Assembly (NCBI GenBank): GCA_002431355.1
Contig: DJEQ01000093.1
Location: forward strand, 1-29,567
Length of the DNA: 29,567 bases
From: Oribacterium sp. UBA5894
GTDB lineage: Bacteria > Bacillota > Clostridia > Lachnospirales > Lachnospiraceae
Direction of reading: 5' to 3'
A model generated the notes under the pieces. That model did no database searches, was not told the origin of the DNA, and saw only the letters and a list, made by a program, of their open reading frames with translations. Positions within the stretch are counted from its first letter, which is position 1; every line of letters starts with the position of its first letter. Shown piece after piece: positions 22,672-29,567 of the stretch. Position numbers and translations under genes: made by a program.

Positions 22672-23625
22672 ATGTTCGATTTTGAGAAACCAAACATTGA
22701 GATTGTTGAGATTTCAGATGATAAGAAGTACGGCAGATTTGTGTGCGAGCCGCTGGAAAGAGGCTATGGTACGACACTGGGCAATGCGTTAAAGCGCATT
22801 ATGCTCTCTGCTCTGTCTGGTGCTGCAGTTTCTCAGGTCAAGATTACCGGTGCCGATCGGAATGGTGATGCCATTCCGGGTGTGAAGGAGTCTCTGACTG
22901 AGGTCATTATGAACCTTAAGAGTCTCGAGGTGAAGAACACATCGGCCTCCGATGACGCAATGGTTGTATATCTTTCACATACTGGAGAGGGCGTCGTCAC
23001 GGCGTCTGAAATCCAGACGGTGGAGGGCCTGGAGATTCTGAACCCGGACCAGAAGATTGCAACTCTTGACGCACAGGGCTCGCTCGAGATGGAAATCACC
23101 ATCACAACGGGCAGAGGCTATGTGGGCGCAGATCGTTCCAGAGCATCGGAGCTTCCAGATGGCGTTTTCGATGTGGATGCGATCTATACACCGGTAGAGC
23201 GTGTAAATATGGCCATCAGCAATACGCGTGTCGGTAACCGTATCGATTATGATAAGCTGACCCTGGATGTATTTACGAGTGGAAAGATGAGCCCGGACGA
23301 TGCCATTTCTGCAGCAGCAGAGTTCCTGTCTGAGCATCTTACTCTTTTCGTTGACCTCTCACAGAATACGCAGACCACCGAAGTCATGGTTGAAAAGCCA
23401 GTCGACGGCAAGGAGCGTATCCTTGAGATGAACATCGATGAGCTGGAGCTTTCCGTTCGCTCTTATAACTGTCTCAAGAGAGCCGGTATCAATACCGTAC
23501 AGCAGCTCTGTGCGAAGACACCGGATGACATGATGAAGGTGCGGAACCTTGGTCGGAAGTCTCTTGAAGAAGTTCTTGCAAAACTGAAGGAGTTAAATCT
23601 CAGCCTTTCCACACAGGAGGAGTAA
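22672..23625 (+). CDS. rpoA: DNA-directed RNA polymerase alpha subunit
   Basis: A 317-residue alpha subunit. The N-terminal assembly domain (about 1-230) includes GYGTTLGNALKRIMLSAL and the RPVEKVNM-like TPVERVNMAISNTRVG. The C-terminal domain (about 255-317) has two helix-hairpin-helix motifs (ELSVRSYNCLKRAGINTVQQ, VRNLGRKSLEEVLAKL), which contact UP elements and activators. AAAGGAGGCATTGC precedes the ATG. Confidence 0.98.
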   Translation: MFDFEKPNIEIVEISDDKKYGRFVCEPLERGYGTTLGNALKRIMLSALSGAAVSQVKITGADRNGDAIPGVKESLTEVIMNLKSLEVKNTSASDDAMVVYLSHTGEGVVTASEIQTVEGLEILNPDQKIATLDAQGSLEMEITITTGRGYVGADRSRASELPDGVFDVDAIYTPVERVNMAISNTRVGNRIDYDKLTLDVFTSGKMSPDDAISAAAEFLSEHLTLFVDLSQNTQTTEVMVEKPVDGKERILEMNIDELELSVRSYNCLKRAGINTVQQLCAKTPDDMMKVRNLGRKSLEEVLAKLKELNLSLSTQEE

Positions 23626-23642
23626 TCCTCATGTCGCCGATA

Positions 23643-23693
23643 CTCAGGCGGAACAGTGGATCGATTCGTCTACTGGAAACAGTAGAAGCTGAG
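23643..23693 (+). other. Hairpin leader between rpoA and rplQ
   Basis: A perfect 7-bp stem TCTACTG/CAGTAGA with a GAAA tetraloop (23669-23686) lies inside a CTCAG/CTGAG helix (23643-23647/23689-23693). It occupies a 116-bp gap, wide for this gene pair, and is followed by the rplQ Shine-Dalgarno GGTGGAGGAAA. No U-run, so it is a structured intercistronic element of unknown role. Confidence 0.5.
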
Positions 23694-23741
23694 ATACAAT
23701 AAAACCGGTAAGACCGAAGTGCACGGTGGAGGAAATTAATT

Positions 23742-24278
23742 ATGGCAAATTATAGAAAGTTAGGTAGAGAGTCCAGCCAGAGACAGGCTATGCTTCGCGC
23801 ACTGACCACTTCTCTGATCGCAAACGGCAAGATCGTTACAACCGAGGCACGTGCCAAGGAAGTTCGTAAGCAGGCTGAGAAGCTGATTGCACTTGCTGTT
23901 CGTGAGAAGGACAACTACGAGGAAGTTACCGTAAAGGCTAAGGTTGCCCGTAAGGACGCCGATGGCAAGCGTGTAAAGGAAGTTGTTGATGGTAAGAAGG
24001 TAACCGTTTATGACGAAGTTGAGAAGACCATCAAGAAGGATAAGCCATCCAGACTTCATGCACGTCGTCAGATCCTTGCTTACCTTTACCCGGTAACAGA
24101 GGTTCCTACAGCGAAGGCTGGCCAGAAGAAGAATACCAAGAGTGTTGATCTTGCTGCAAAGCTTTTCGATGAGTACGGTGCAAAGTATGCTACTCGTAAC
24201 GGTGGCTACACTCGTATCGTAAAGATCGGTCTCCGTAAGGGTGATGCTGCAATGGAAGTTCTTCTTGAGCTTGTGTAA
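23742..24278 (+). CDS. rplQ: 50S ribosomal protein L17 with internal insertion
   Basis: A 178-residue L17, against 113-130 in most bacteria. The N-terminal block (MANYRKLGRESSQRQAMLRA, TTEARAKEVRKQAEKLI) and the C-terminal block (LFDEYGAKYATRNGGYTRIV) are canonical. The extra ~50 residues are mainly at 55-104, between ALAVR and HARRQ. They form a Lys/Glu/Val-rich, beta-like segment (EEVTVKAKVARKDADGKRVK), plus a short Lys-rich stretch near AKAGQKKNTKS. Similar long forms exist in Clostridia. Last gene of the r-protein series. A strong terminator follows. Confidence 0.96.
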   Translation: MANYRKLGRESSQRQAMLRALTTSLIANGKIVTTEARAKEVRKQAEKLIALAVREKDNYEEVTVKAKVARKDADGKRVKEVVDGKKVTVYDEVEKTIKKDKPSRLHARRQILAYLYPVTEVPTAKAGQKKNTKSVDLAAKLFDEYGAKYATRNGGYTRIVKIGLRKGDAAMEVLLELV

Positions 24279-24306
24279 TACTCAAGAGAATCCCTGATCG
24301 ATTCAG

Positions 24307-24342
24307 AAGACGAAATCATCTATGGATGATTTCGTCTTTTTT
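24307..24342 (+). terminator. Strong terminator ending the r-protein series
   Basis: AAGACGAAATCATC (24307-24320) and GATGATTTCGTCTT (24325-24338) are perfectly complementary around a 4-nt loop, followed by TTTT. It lies 28 bp after the rplQ stop and isolates the alpha operon from downstream genes. Confidence 0.93.
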
Positions 24343-24447
24343 GCATTACAGCTTTATTGCCGTACCGTCGTACTTGAACTGAAAGCATCGTTTCATTTAG
24401 TACGGCCGGTGAAGCGCAGCAGTCAGAATATCGTAAAGCATTTTCGG

Positions 24448-24475
24448 TTGAATGTTTTGGGTGGTCTAGTATACT
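24448..24475 (+). promoter_or_regulatory. Promoter of the second cell-wall-binding gene
   Basis: TTGAAT (24448-24453), 16 bp, then TATACT (24470-24475). The start would be about 22 nt before the coding start at 24504, leaving room for the Shine-Dalgarno TAGGAG. Confidence 0.6.
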
Positions 24476-24503
24476 GGAAGAAAGAACAGCTAGGAGAAAA
24501 CGC

Positions 24504-26111
24504 ATGAATATAAAAAATTGGAAACAAACGAGATCGTTCCTCTGGATGAGCTTCTTCATGCTGACCCTCATGGTGTGCGGCTCCATTCCAGGATGGGCGG
24601 CAGATCGAAATACACGGATCAGTACCGTGAAAATTACAGTGTCGGATTATTTGAAGGATCTCAGCACAGAGGATTCCGGAGACCAGCTTCCCTCTCTTTC
24701 CGAGAGTGATTTCGAGGTTCCAGATACGGATCAGTATACGGTGGATGGCGCAGAGTGGTATGACACCAGTGGGAGCATGAACGTTGGGACGCAGCCGAAG
24801 GTCCTCCTCTATCTGTCCGCACAGGAGAAGGAACGCAGTAACGGCTACAGCACCTTTTACTACTTTAACGGTGCCTATACCAGTGCCAATGTTCACATCA
24901 GTGGTGGCACCTTTATTTCTGCGCAGACCGTTGGAAACTATGGACTTCGCGTGGTTCTTTCCTTAAAGGGAGTGAAAGGAACCTATGCGGATCCTCTTTC
25001 ACCCGTGTGGGGCAGCACGCTCGGGATGGCCAGCTGGGGGCAGCCGACGATGAGCTCCGGCTACTATAAAGTGACCCTCTATCGAGATGGCAGCCGCGTA
25101 ACGAATATTACGACGGATCAGACCAACCTGAATCTCTATCCCTACATGACGAAAGCAGGCGGATACTATTTTGAAGTAAGTACGGTTCCATATGGCGCGA
25201 ACCAGAATACCGGAAAAGCATCGTCGGCAGTGCAGTCAGGCACACTGACCATCAGCGACAGTCAGCTTTCAAACGGCTCCGGACAATATACGAACGGAAC
25301 CTATATCCTGAACCCTCAGCAGACAAACAACACGGGCATTTCGAATGTCATGGGATCAACCGGTACGACGACGGTGATCGGTACGACGGGGAACACGACT
25401 TCGACGAATACGACAGCTGGCACGAGCAGCAGCTCGACAGATCTCGGCTCCTTTAATGCAGCCAGTGCCTATACCGTGTACAATGCAAGCACCGGCCAGA
25501 CGACAACCCTCCCAGGAGTCAATTTGACCATGGGCAGTACCAGTGCGACGACGAACGGAACGAACACGCAGTATTCTGTGTATGGCACGTCTACAGGAAG
25601 CGGCACACAGACACAGAGCACGGCTGCAGGAAGCTGGTACAAGGCCGACAATGTCTGGTATTACCGCACGGCGAGCGGTCAGAATGCGGCGAATACCTGG
25701 CTTTTCTGGGAGCAGCATTATTACCGTCTGGATGCCAGTGGCCGCATGCTGACAGGCTTCTATACGGATACCAATGGTGCGACCTACTACCTCAGTGGAT
25801 CTGGTGCCATGAAGGTGTCCTGGGCACTCATCAATGGTGCCTGGTACTACTTTAATCCAGCGGAGGGTGCCAACTATGGCATGATGTTTAAGAATCAGAC
25901 CGCGACGATCGGCTCGAAGACCTACTACTTCGACCGGGACGGACGTATGCGAACGGGCTGGGTCATCCTGAAGGATGCATCCAATCAGGATCAGTACTAC
26001 TATTTCTATCCGCAGACCTCGGCAAGCGACAATAACTATGGGCAGATGGCCGTCAGCACCACGGTGCTGGGAGGCTATACCATCGCCTCCGATGGACACT
26101 GGGTGCACTAG
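24504..26111 (+). CDS. Secreted cell-wall-binding-repeat protein, large
   Basis: A 535-residue exported protein. The signal peptide covers about 1-32 (basic start, hydrophobic WMSFFMLTLMVCG, cleavage near GWA-A). Residues ~33-260 form a region rich in beta-type Tyr/Gly/Ser sequence, with YYFNGAYTSANVHISGG and YYKVTLYRDGSRV, possibly fibronectin-like; no family can be named. A Thr/Ser/Asn/Gly-rich linker runs ~265-370. The C-terminal ~160 residues carry aromatic cell-wall-binding repeats (GSWYKADNVWYYRTASGQ, INGAWYYFNPAEG, SKTYYFDRDGRMRTGWV). No catalytic motif or sortase signal is seen. TAGGAG precedes the ATG. It is an independent unit between rplQ and the ECF genes, where Firmicutes normally have none. 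Confidence 0.85.
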   Translation: MNIKNWKQTRSFLWMSFFMLTLMVCGSIPGWAADRNTRISTVKITVSDYLKDLSTEDSGDQLPSLSESDFEVPDTDQYTVDGAEWYDTSGSMNVGTQPKVLLYLSAQEKERSNGYSTFYYFNGAYTSANVHISGGTFISAQTVGNYGLRVVLSLKGVKGTYADPLSPVWGSTLGMASWGQPTMSSGYYKVTLYRDGSRVTNITTDQTNLNLYPYMTKAGGYYFEVSTVPYGANQNTGKASSAVQSGTLTISDSQLSNGSGQYTNGTYILNPQQTNNTGISNVMGSTGTTTVIGTTGNTTSTNTTAGTSSSSTDLGSFNAASAYTVYNASTGQTTTLPGVNLTMGSTSATTNGTNTQYSVYGTSTGSGTQTQSTAAGSWYKADNVWYYRTASGQNAANTWLFWEQHYYRLDASGRMLTGFYTDTNGATYYLSGSGAMKVSWALINGAWYYFNPAEGANYGMMFKNQTATIGSKTYYFDRDGRMRTGWVILKDASNQDQYYYFYPQTSASDNNYGQMAVSTTVLGGYTIASDGHWVH

Positions 26112-26127
26112 AAGAAAAGCAAAGAGG

Positions 26128-26163
26128 AAGAGCGGACCTTCGGGCCCGCTCTTGTGTTTTTTT
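26128..26163 (+). terminator. Terminator of the second cell-wall-binding gene
   Basis: AAGAGCGG (26128-26135) pairs with CCGCTCTT (26146-26153), with an inner CC-TTCG-GG cap and one A-C mismatch. Then GTGTTTTTTT. A UUCG tetraloop and a U-run make this a strong intrinsic terminator. Confidence 0.9.
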
Positions 26164-26180
26164 GCGCTTTCTAATATACT
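26152..26180 (+). promoter_or_regulatory. Candidate promoter of the ECF transporter genes
   Basis: TTGTGT (26152-26157), 17 bp, then TATACT (26175-26180). The -35 overlaps the preceding terminator's stem end and U-run. A start near 26187 supports the inner TTG (26222) as the translation start. Confidence 0.45.
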
Positions 26181-26221
26181 AATTGAGCTATCAACCCGAA
26201 AACCGATACGAGGTTAACAAA

Positions 26222-28246
26222 TTGAAAATCATCGATGCAATCCATCTGGCGTATGACTACATCCGTACAGATGAAAATGATAAAGTAGTAGAGAAGACCC
26301 GGGCGCTGAAGGACGTCAATCTGTCCATCGAGGCCGGGAGTTTTGTATGCGTTCTGGGGCACAATGGCTCCGGTAAGTCTACATTGGCAAAGCTCATCAA
26401 CGGATTGAACCTGCCAAGTGAGGGCACCATGCTCATCAGTGGCCGGGATACGAAGGATGAAAAGGAAATCTGGAATATCCGAAAGGAAACCGGTATGGTG
26501 TTCCAGAACCCGGACAATCAGATCATTGCGTCTGTCGTCGAGGAGGACGTGGCCTTCGGCCCGGAGAACATTGGTGTTCCAACAGAGGATATCTGGACCA
26601 GAGTAAACCGTGCGCTTCATGCCGTCGATATGGAGGCCTATCGTATGAAGTCGCCGAATCGACTGAGTGGTGGTCAGAAGCAGCGGGTGGCCATTGCAGG
26701 TACCATGGCCATGATTCCGAAGACCATCGTCCTGGATGAACCGACCGCCATGCTGGACCCGAGCGGCCGAAAGGAGGTCATCGAGACCATTCGGGAGCTG
26801 AATAAGACGGAGGGGGTCACGATTGTCCTGATTACCCATTACATGGAGGAAACGGTCAATGCAGATCGTCTGATTGTGATGGACCAGGGGCAGGTTGTCA
26901 TGGACGGGACGCCACGTGAAGTGTTCGGACATGTAGAAGAGCTGAAGGCGATCCACATGGATGTGCCGGAGGTCACGGAGCTTGCCTGGAAGCTGCAGAA
27001 GGCTGGGATGCCCGTGCCGGATGCGGTCCTGACGCGAAAGGAGCTTGTGGCATGCCTTGCACAGTGTCTTCCGAAGCAGGCAGAATTTGAACCGAACTTC
27101 GTGAAGAAGAAACCGGCGCATATGGAGATTACGGATCCGGTGATCCGTGTGCGTCATCTAAGCCACATCTATCAGCAGGGCACAGCCATGGAGAGCTATG
27201 CGCTGAAGGACGTGTCGTTCGATATCCAGCGCGGCTCCATCGTCGGCTTTATCGGCCACACCGGTTCCGGCAAGTCCACATTGACCCAGCACTTAAATGG
27301 ACTTTTGAAGGCGTCCGAGGGAACCATCGAGGTGAAGTTTGCGGAGAAAGCCGATTTCCGACTTCCAGCGACGGCGAAGCATGCGAAGACGAAAGGAGCT
27401 CCGGAAGTGGCTGCAGCGGCACCGCTGGAGAGCCCGGATGGCTTCCTCAATATCTACGCACCGGATTTCAACATGAAGGCGCTCCGTTTCAAGGTGGGTC
27501 TCGTGTTCCAGTACCCGGAGTACCAGCTCTTTGAGGTGGATGTGATCACGGATGTCATGTTTGGACCGAAAAATCAGGGACTGTCCGAAGCCGAGGCGCG
27601 GAGCCGTGCCGAGGAGGCACTTCGCATGGTGGGACTGAAGGAGGAATTCTGGCAGAAGTCTCCATTTGAGCTGTCTGGTGGTCAGAAGCGCCGGGTTGCG
27701 ATTGCCGGTGTACTTGCGATGCGGCCAGAGGTGCTGATTCTCGATGAACCGACGGCAGGCCTCGATCCTGCAGGAAGAGACGATCTGTTCCGTCAGATTC
27801 AGTATCTTCATCAGCAGAGTGGGATGACGATCATCCTCGTCTCACATTCCATGGACGATGTGGCCCGCTATACACAGCAGGTGCTCGTACTGGATCATGG
27901 AGAGCTTCGCATGACCGGCACCCCAGAGGAGATTTTTAAACGCTACCAGGAGCTGGAGGCCATGGGACTCGGTGCACCACAGATGACCTACCTTATTCAT
28001 GAGCTGAAGGACGTTGGCATTCGCTTTAGCGATCGCCCGGATACCGTGGATGAAATGTGCGCGGCTATTGTGGACCTCTGGAAGCGTTATACGAAGGCAC
28101 AGCATGAAAAGAAAAATGCGGCAGAAGCGCCGGTGAAAACACAGGGCGTGGCTGCTGCGTCCGTGCGCGCGCAGGCGGAGAAAAAAACGGAGCATCATGC
28201 ACACAGTGGGGTAGAAAAAGCAGGAAAGGAGGGCACGGCATGCTGA
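26222..28246 (+). CDS. Fused ECF transporter ATPase (EcfA1-EcfA2)
   Basis: A 674-residue protein with two complete ABC ATPase domains in one chain. It should energise ECF vitamin/metal uptake with EcfT and exchangeable S components. Half 1 resembles EcfA1: Walker A GHNGSGKST (46-54), Q-loop FQNPDNQ, LSGGQKQR from 148, Walker B ending Asp172-Glu173. Half 2 resembles EcfA2: Walker A GHTGSGKST (345-353), Q-loop FQYPEYQLFE, LSGGQKRR from 484, Walker B Asp508-Glu509. Half 2 has a ~30-residue Ala/Lys-rich insertion before the Q-loop, and the tail is Ala/Lys/His-rich. The TTG at 26222 is chosen because GAGG lies 8 bp upstream; the frame is open from 26183. It overlaps ecfT by 7 bp. ecfA1 and ecfA2 are usually separate genes. 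Confidence 0.88.
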   Translation: MKIIDAIHLAYDYIRTDENDKVVEKTRALKDVNLSIEAGSFVCVLGHNGSGKSTLAKLINGLNLPSEGTMLISGRDTKDEKEIWNIRKETGMVFQNPDNQIIASVVEEDVAFGPENIGVPTEDIWTRVNRALHAVDMEAYRMKSPNRLSGGQKQRVAIAGTMAMIPKTIVLDEPTAMLDPSGRKEVIETIRELNKTEGVTIVLITHYMEETVNADRLIVMDQGQVVMDGTPREVFGHVEELKAIHMDVPEVTELAWKLQKAGMPVPDAVLTRKELVACLAQCLPKQAEFEPNFVKKKPAHMEITDPVIRVRHLSHIYQQGTAMESYALKDVSFDIQRGSIVGFIGHTGSGKSTLTQHLNGLLKASEGTIEVKFAEKADFRLPATAKHAKTKGAPEVAAAAPLESPDGFLNIYAPDFNMKALRFKVGLVFQYPEYQLFEVDVITDVMFGPKNQGLSEAEARSRAEEALRMVGLKEEFWQKSPFELSGGQKRRVAIAGVLAMRPEVLILDEPTAGLDPAGRDDLFRQIQYLHQQSGMTIILVSHSMDDVARYTQQVLVLDHGELRMTGTPEEIFKRYQELEAMGLGAPQMTYLIHELKDVGIRFSDRPDTVDEMCAAIVDLWKRYTKAQHEKKNAAEAPVKTQGVAAASVRAQAEKKTEHHAHSGVEKAGKEGTAC

Positions 28247-29046
28247 GAGAAGTAACGATCGGACAGTACTATCCGGTGGATTCCGTCATCCACCGTCTGG
28301 ACCCACGGGTGAAGCTGCTCGGCACCGTCCTCTTCCTGATTTCCCTTTTTATCGTGAACAGCTGGATCATGTATGGCGTCGCGGCGCTGATCCTGGGCCT
28401 ACTCATAAAGCTTAGCCACGTACCGTTCCGTTTCATGACGCGTGGACTGAAGAGCATTGTGATTCTCCTCCTGATTTCGGTCAGCTTTAACCTTTTCCTG
28501 ACACCTGGAGAGACACTGGTGCAGTTCTGGGTACTGAAGATCACCCGAGAAGGCCTCCACATCGCACTGATGATGGGTGCCCGCCTCATTCTTCTCGTGC
28601 TGGGATCCTCGCTGATGACACTCACGACCACCCCGAATCAGCTGACCGATGGCCTCGAAAAGGGCCTTGGAATCCTGAAGAAGCTTGGTGTACCGGTGCA
28701 TGAAATCGCCATGATGATGTCGATTGCTCTTCGCTTCATTCCGATTCTTATTGAAGAAACAGACAAAATCATGAAGGCGCAGCAGGCGCGGGGCGCGGAT
28801 TTCGAGAGTGGAAACATCCTTCAGCGTGCGAAATCCATGGTACCGATTCTTGTACCGCTTTTCATCAGTGCCTTTCGTCGTGCCAATGATCTCGCCATGG
28901 CGATGGAGGCCCGTTGCTATCATGGCGGCGAGGGACGCACGAAGATGAAGCCGCTGCGCTACGAGACACGCGACTACGTTGCCTACCTTCTGATGCTCCT
29001 TTATCTCGGACTCTCTGTAGTGTCTCGCTTCGTTTTACCGTTCTAA
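28240..29046 (+). CDS. ecfT: ECF transporter transmembrane subunit EcfT
   Basis: A 268-residue membrane protein that links the ATPase pair to the substrate-binding S component. It shows hydrophobic helices at the N-terminus (LLGTVLFLISLFIVNSWIMY, AALILGLLIKL) and further helices before and after the coupling region. The two cytoplasmic coupling motifs are Ala183-Arg184-Gly185 (QQARGADFESG) and Ala224-Arg225-Cys226 (MEARCYHGG). Start MLREVTIGQYYPVDSVIHRL is typical for Firmicutes. It overlaps the ATPase gene by 7 bp (ATGCTGA), and truA follows after 3 bp, so all three are one operon. No S component is in the window, as expected for a shared (group II) module. Confidence 0.95.
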   Translation: MLREVTIGQYYPVDSVIHRLDPRVKLLGTVLFLISLFIVNSWIMYGVAALILGLLIKLSHVPFRFMTRGLKSIVILLLISVSFNLFLTPGETLVQFWVLKITREGLHIALMMGARLILLVLGSSLMTLTTTPNQLTDGLEKGLGILKKLGVPVHEIAMMMSIALRFIPILIEETDKIMKAQQARGADFESGNILQRAKSMVPILVPLFISAFRRANDLAMAMEARCYHGGEGRTKMKPLRYETRDYVAYLLMLLYLGLSVVSRFVLPF

Positions 29047-29049
29047 GAT

Positions 29050-29567
29050 ATGAGAAGAATCAAGCTGACCATCGCATATGATGGCACGAATTATAAAGGC
29101 TGGCAGATCCAGCAGCCGAGCCCGGAGCAGCCGGAAGGCCGTGTGCCGACCATTCAGGGCTGCCTTCAGCGGGCCCTCGGCGAGCTTCTCCCGAAGGAGG
29201 CCGTCCTCCTGAACACAGAAGCTGCTTCGAGCGCTGCCGAGGATAAGGCCAATGCAGGCGTCCGTGCGGCAGGTGACGCGGATGCACGGACGGAGCCCCG
29301 GCCAGGGCTGGAGGCGCAGCCTGGCTTCCTCCCCGTCGTCGGCGCAAGCCGCACGGACAGCGGCGTGCATGCACTCGGAAACGTGGCCTGCTTTGATACT
29401 GAATGCACGATTCCAGTCGCAAATTTTCCGAAAGCCATCAATCGCTTTTTGCCAGCGGACATCCGCGTCATGAAGGCGGAGGAGGTTTCTGCGGATTTTC
29501 ATCCCCGTTTCGTGCCACATACAAAATGCTACGAGTACCATGTGGACAATGGCCCACAGGCGAATCC
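29050..29567 (+). CDS. truA: tRNA pseudouridine synthase A, 3'-truncated by window end
   Basis: The first 172 codons of TruA, which makes pseudouridine at positions 38-40 of the tRNA anticodon arm. Start MRRIKLTIAYDGTNYKGWQI is canonical. The catalytic loop ASRTDSGVHALGNVACF holds catalytic Asp103, and FPKAINRFLPADIRV follows. Asp is normally near residue 50-60. The shift comes from ~45 extra residues (about 52-97, Ala/Glu/Asp-rich, e.g. EAASSAAEDKANAGVRAAGD) between the first helix and the catalytic loop, plus a small extension after GWQIQ. The frame is open to the last base; the rest of the gene is outside. ATG is 3 bp after ecfT. Confidence 0.95.
   Translation, partial: MRRIKLTIAYDGTNYKGWQIQQPSPEQPEGRVPTIQGCLQRALGELLPKEAVLLNTEAASSAAEDKANAGVRAAGDADARTEPRPGLEAQPGFLPVVGASRTDSGVHALGNVACFDTECTIPVANFPKAINRFLPADIRVMKAEEVSADFHPRFVPHTKCYEYHVDNGPQAN

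Noticed and set aside
24504..26111. Possible autolysin or glycosyl hydrolase
   Set aside because: Wall-binding repeats often accompany catalytic domains, but no amidase, NlpC/P60, lysozyme or glucosyltransferase motif was found in this protein or in the one at 6224-7471.
26183..26221. Longer TTG start of the ECF ATPase fusion
   Set aside because: It lies at or before the predicted transcription start and has no Shine-Dalgarno, whereas the TTG at 26222 has GAGG at good spacing. A third option is not excluded.
1..29567. CRISPR arrays, tRNA genes, insertion sequences, prophage or toxin-antitoxin genes
   Set aside because: No regularly spaced direct repeats, cloverleaf signatures, transposase motifs or phage genes were seen on either strand.

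Overview
The window is about 29.6 kb of chromosomal DNA from a Gram-positive bacterium of the class Clostridia. Family Lachnospiraceae is most likely; genus cannot be assigned from sequence alone. Pointers are the Clostridia-type ribosomal protein (r-protein) gene order, an S4 protein of the zinc-free form that starts MAVDKTPVLKRCRSLGLDP, a zinc-type S14, an oversized L17, a long divergent PRPP synthetase, ECF transporter genes followed by truA, and secreted proteins with cell-wall-binding repeats. Every credible gene is on the + strand. No tRNA, rRNA, CRISPR array, insertion sequence or phage gene was seen.

Layout. (1) 1-2305: a non-coding stretch with six DnaA-box-like 9-mers, then an overlapping dnaD-like/dnaC-like replication-initiation pair. 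(2) 2359-5990: prs (PRPP synthetase) with its own promoter and terminator, a membrane acyltransferase, and an rRNA-type SAM methyltransferase. (3) 6105-7525: a secreted cell-wall-binding-repeat protein as a single-gene unit. (4) 7538-24342: the S10, spc and alpha r-protein gene series: rpsJ-rplC-rplD-rplW-rplB-rpsS-rplV-rpsC-rplP-rpmC-rpsQ-rplN-rplX-rplE-rpsZ, a 329-bp break with a promoter, rpsH-rplF-rplR-rpsE-rpmD-rplO-secY-adk-map-infA, another promoter, then rpmJ-rpsM-rpsK-rpsD-rpoA-rplQ and a strong terminator. (5) 24448-26163: a second, larger cell-wall-binding-repeat protein as its own unit. (6) 26152-29567: a fused double-ATPase ECF transporter subunit, ecfT, and the start of truA, which runs off the window.

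How the genes work together. Region 4 supplies ribosomal proteins, the alpha subunit of RNA polymerase, the SecY translocon channel, and the accessory enzymes adenylate kinase, methionine aminopeptidase and IF-1. Region 6 is the shared energizing module for vitamin/cofactor uptake, next to a tRNA pseudouridine synthase. Region 1 supplies helicase-loading functions.

Most interesting points. The rpsJ leader (7893-8033) can form an 11-position long-range helix enclosing two hairpins, and this helix competes with a terminator-like hairpin that also covers the rpsJ Shine-Dalgarno. It looks like an unassigned r-protein attenuator/riboswitch-like RNA. Other points are the regularly spaced DnaA boxes next to the helicase-loader genes, the in-frame EcfA1-EcfA2 fusion, a roughly 45-residue insertion in front of the TruA catalytic loop, and the two cell-wall-binding genes that bracket the r-protein cluster.
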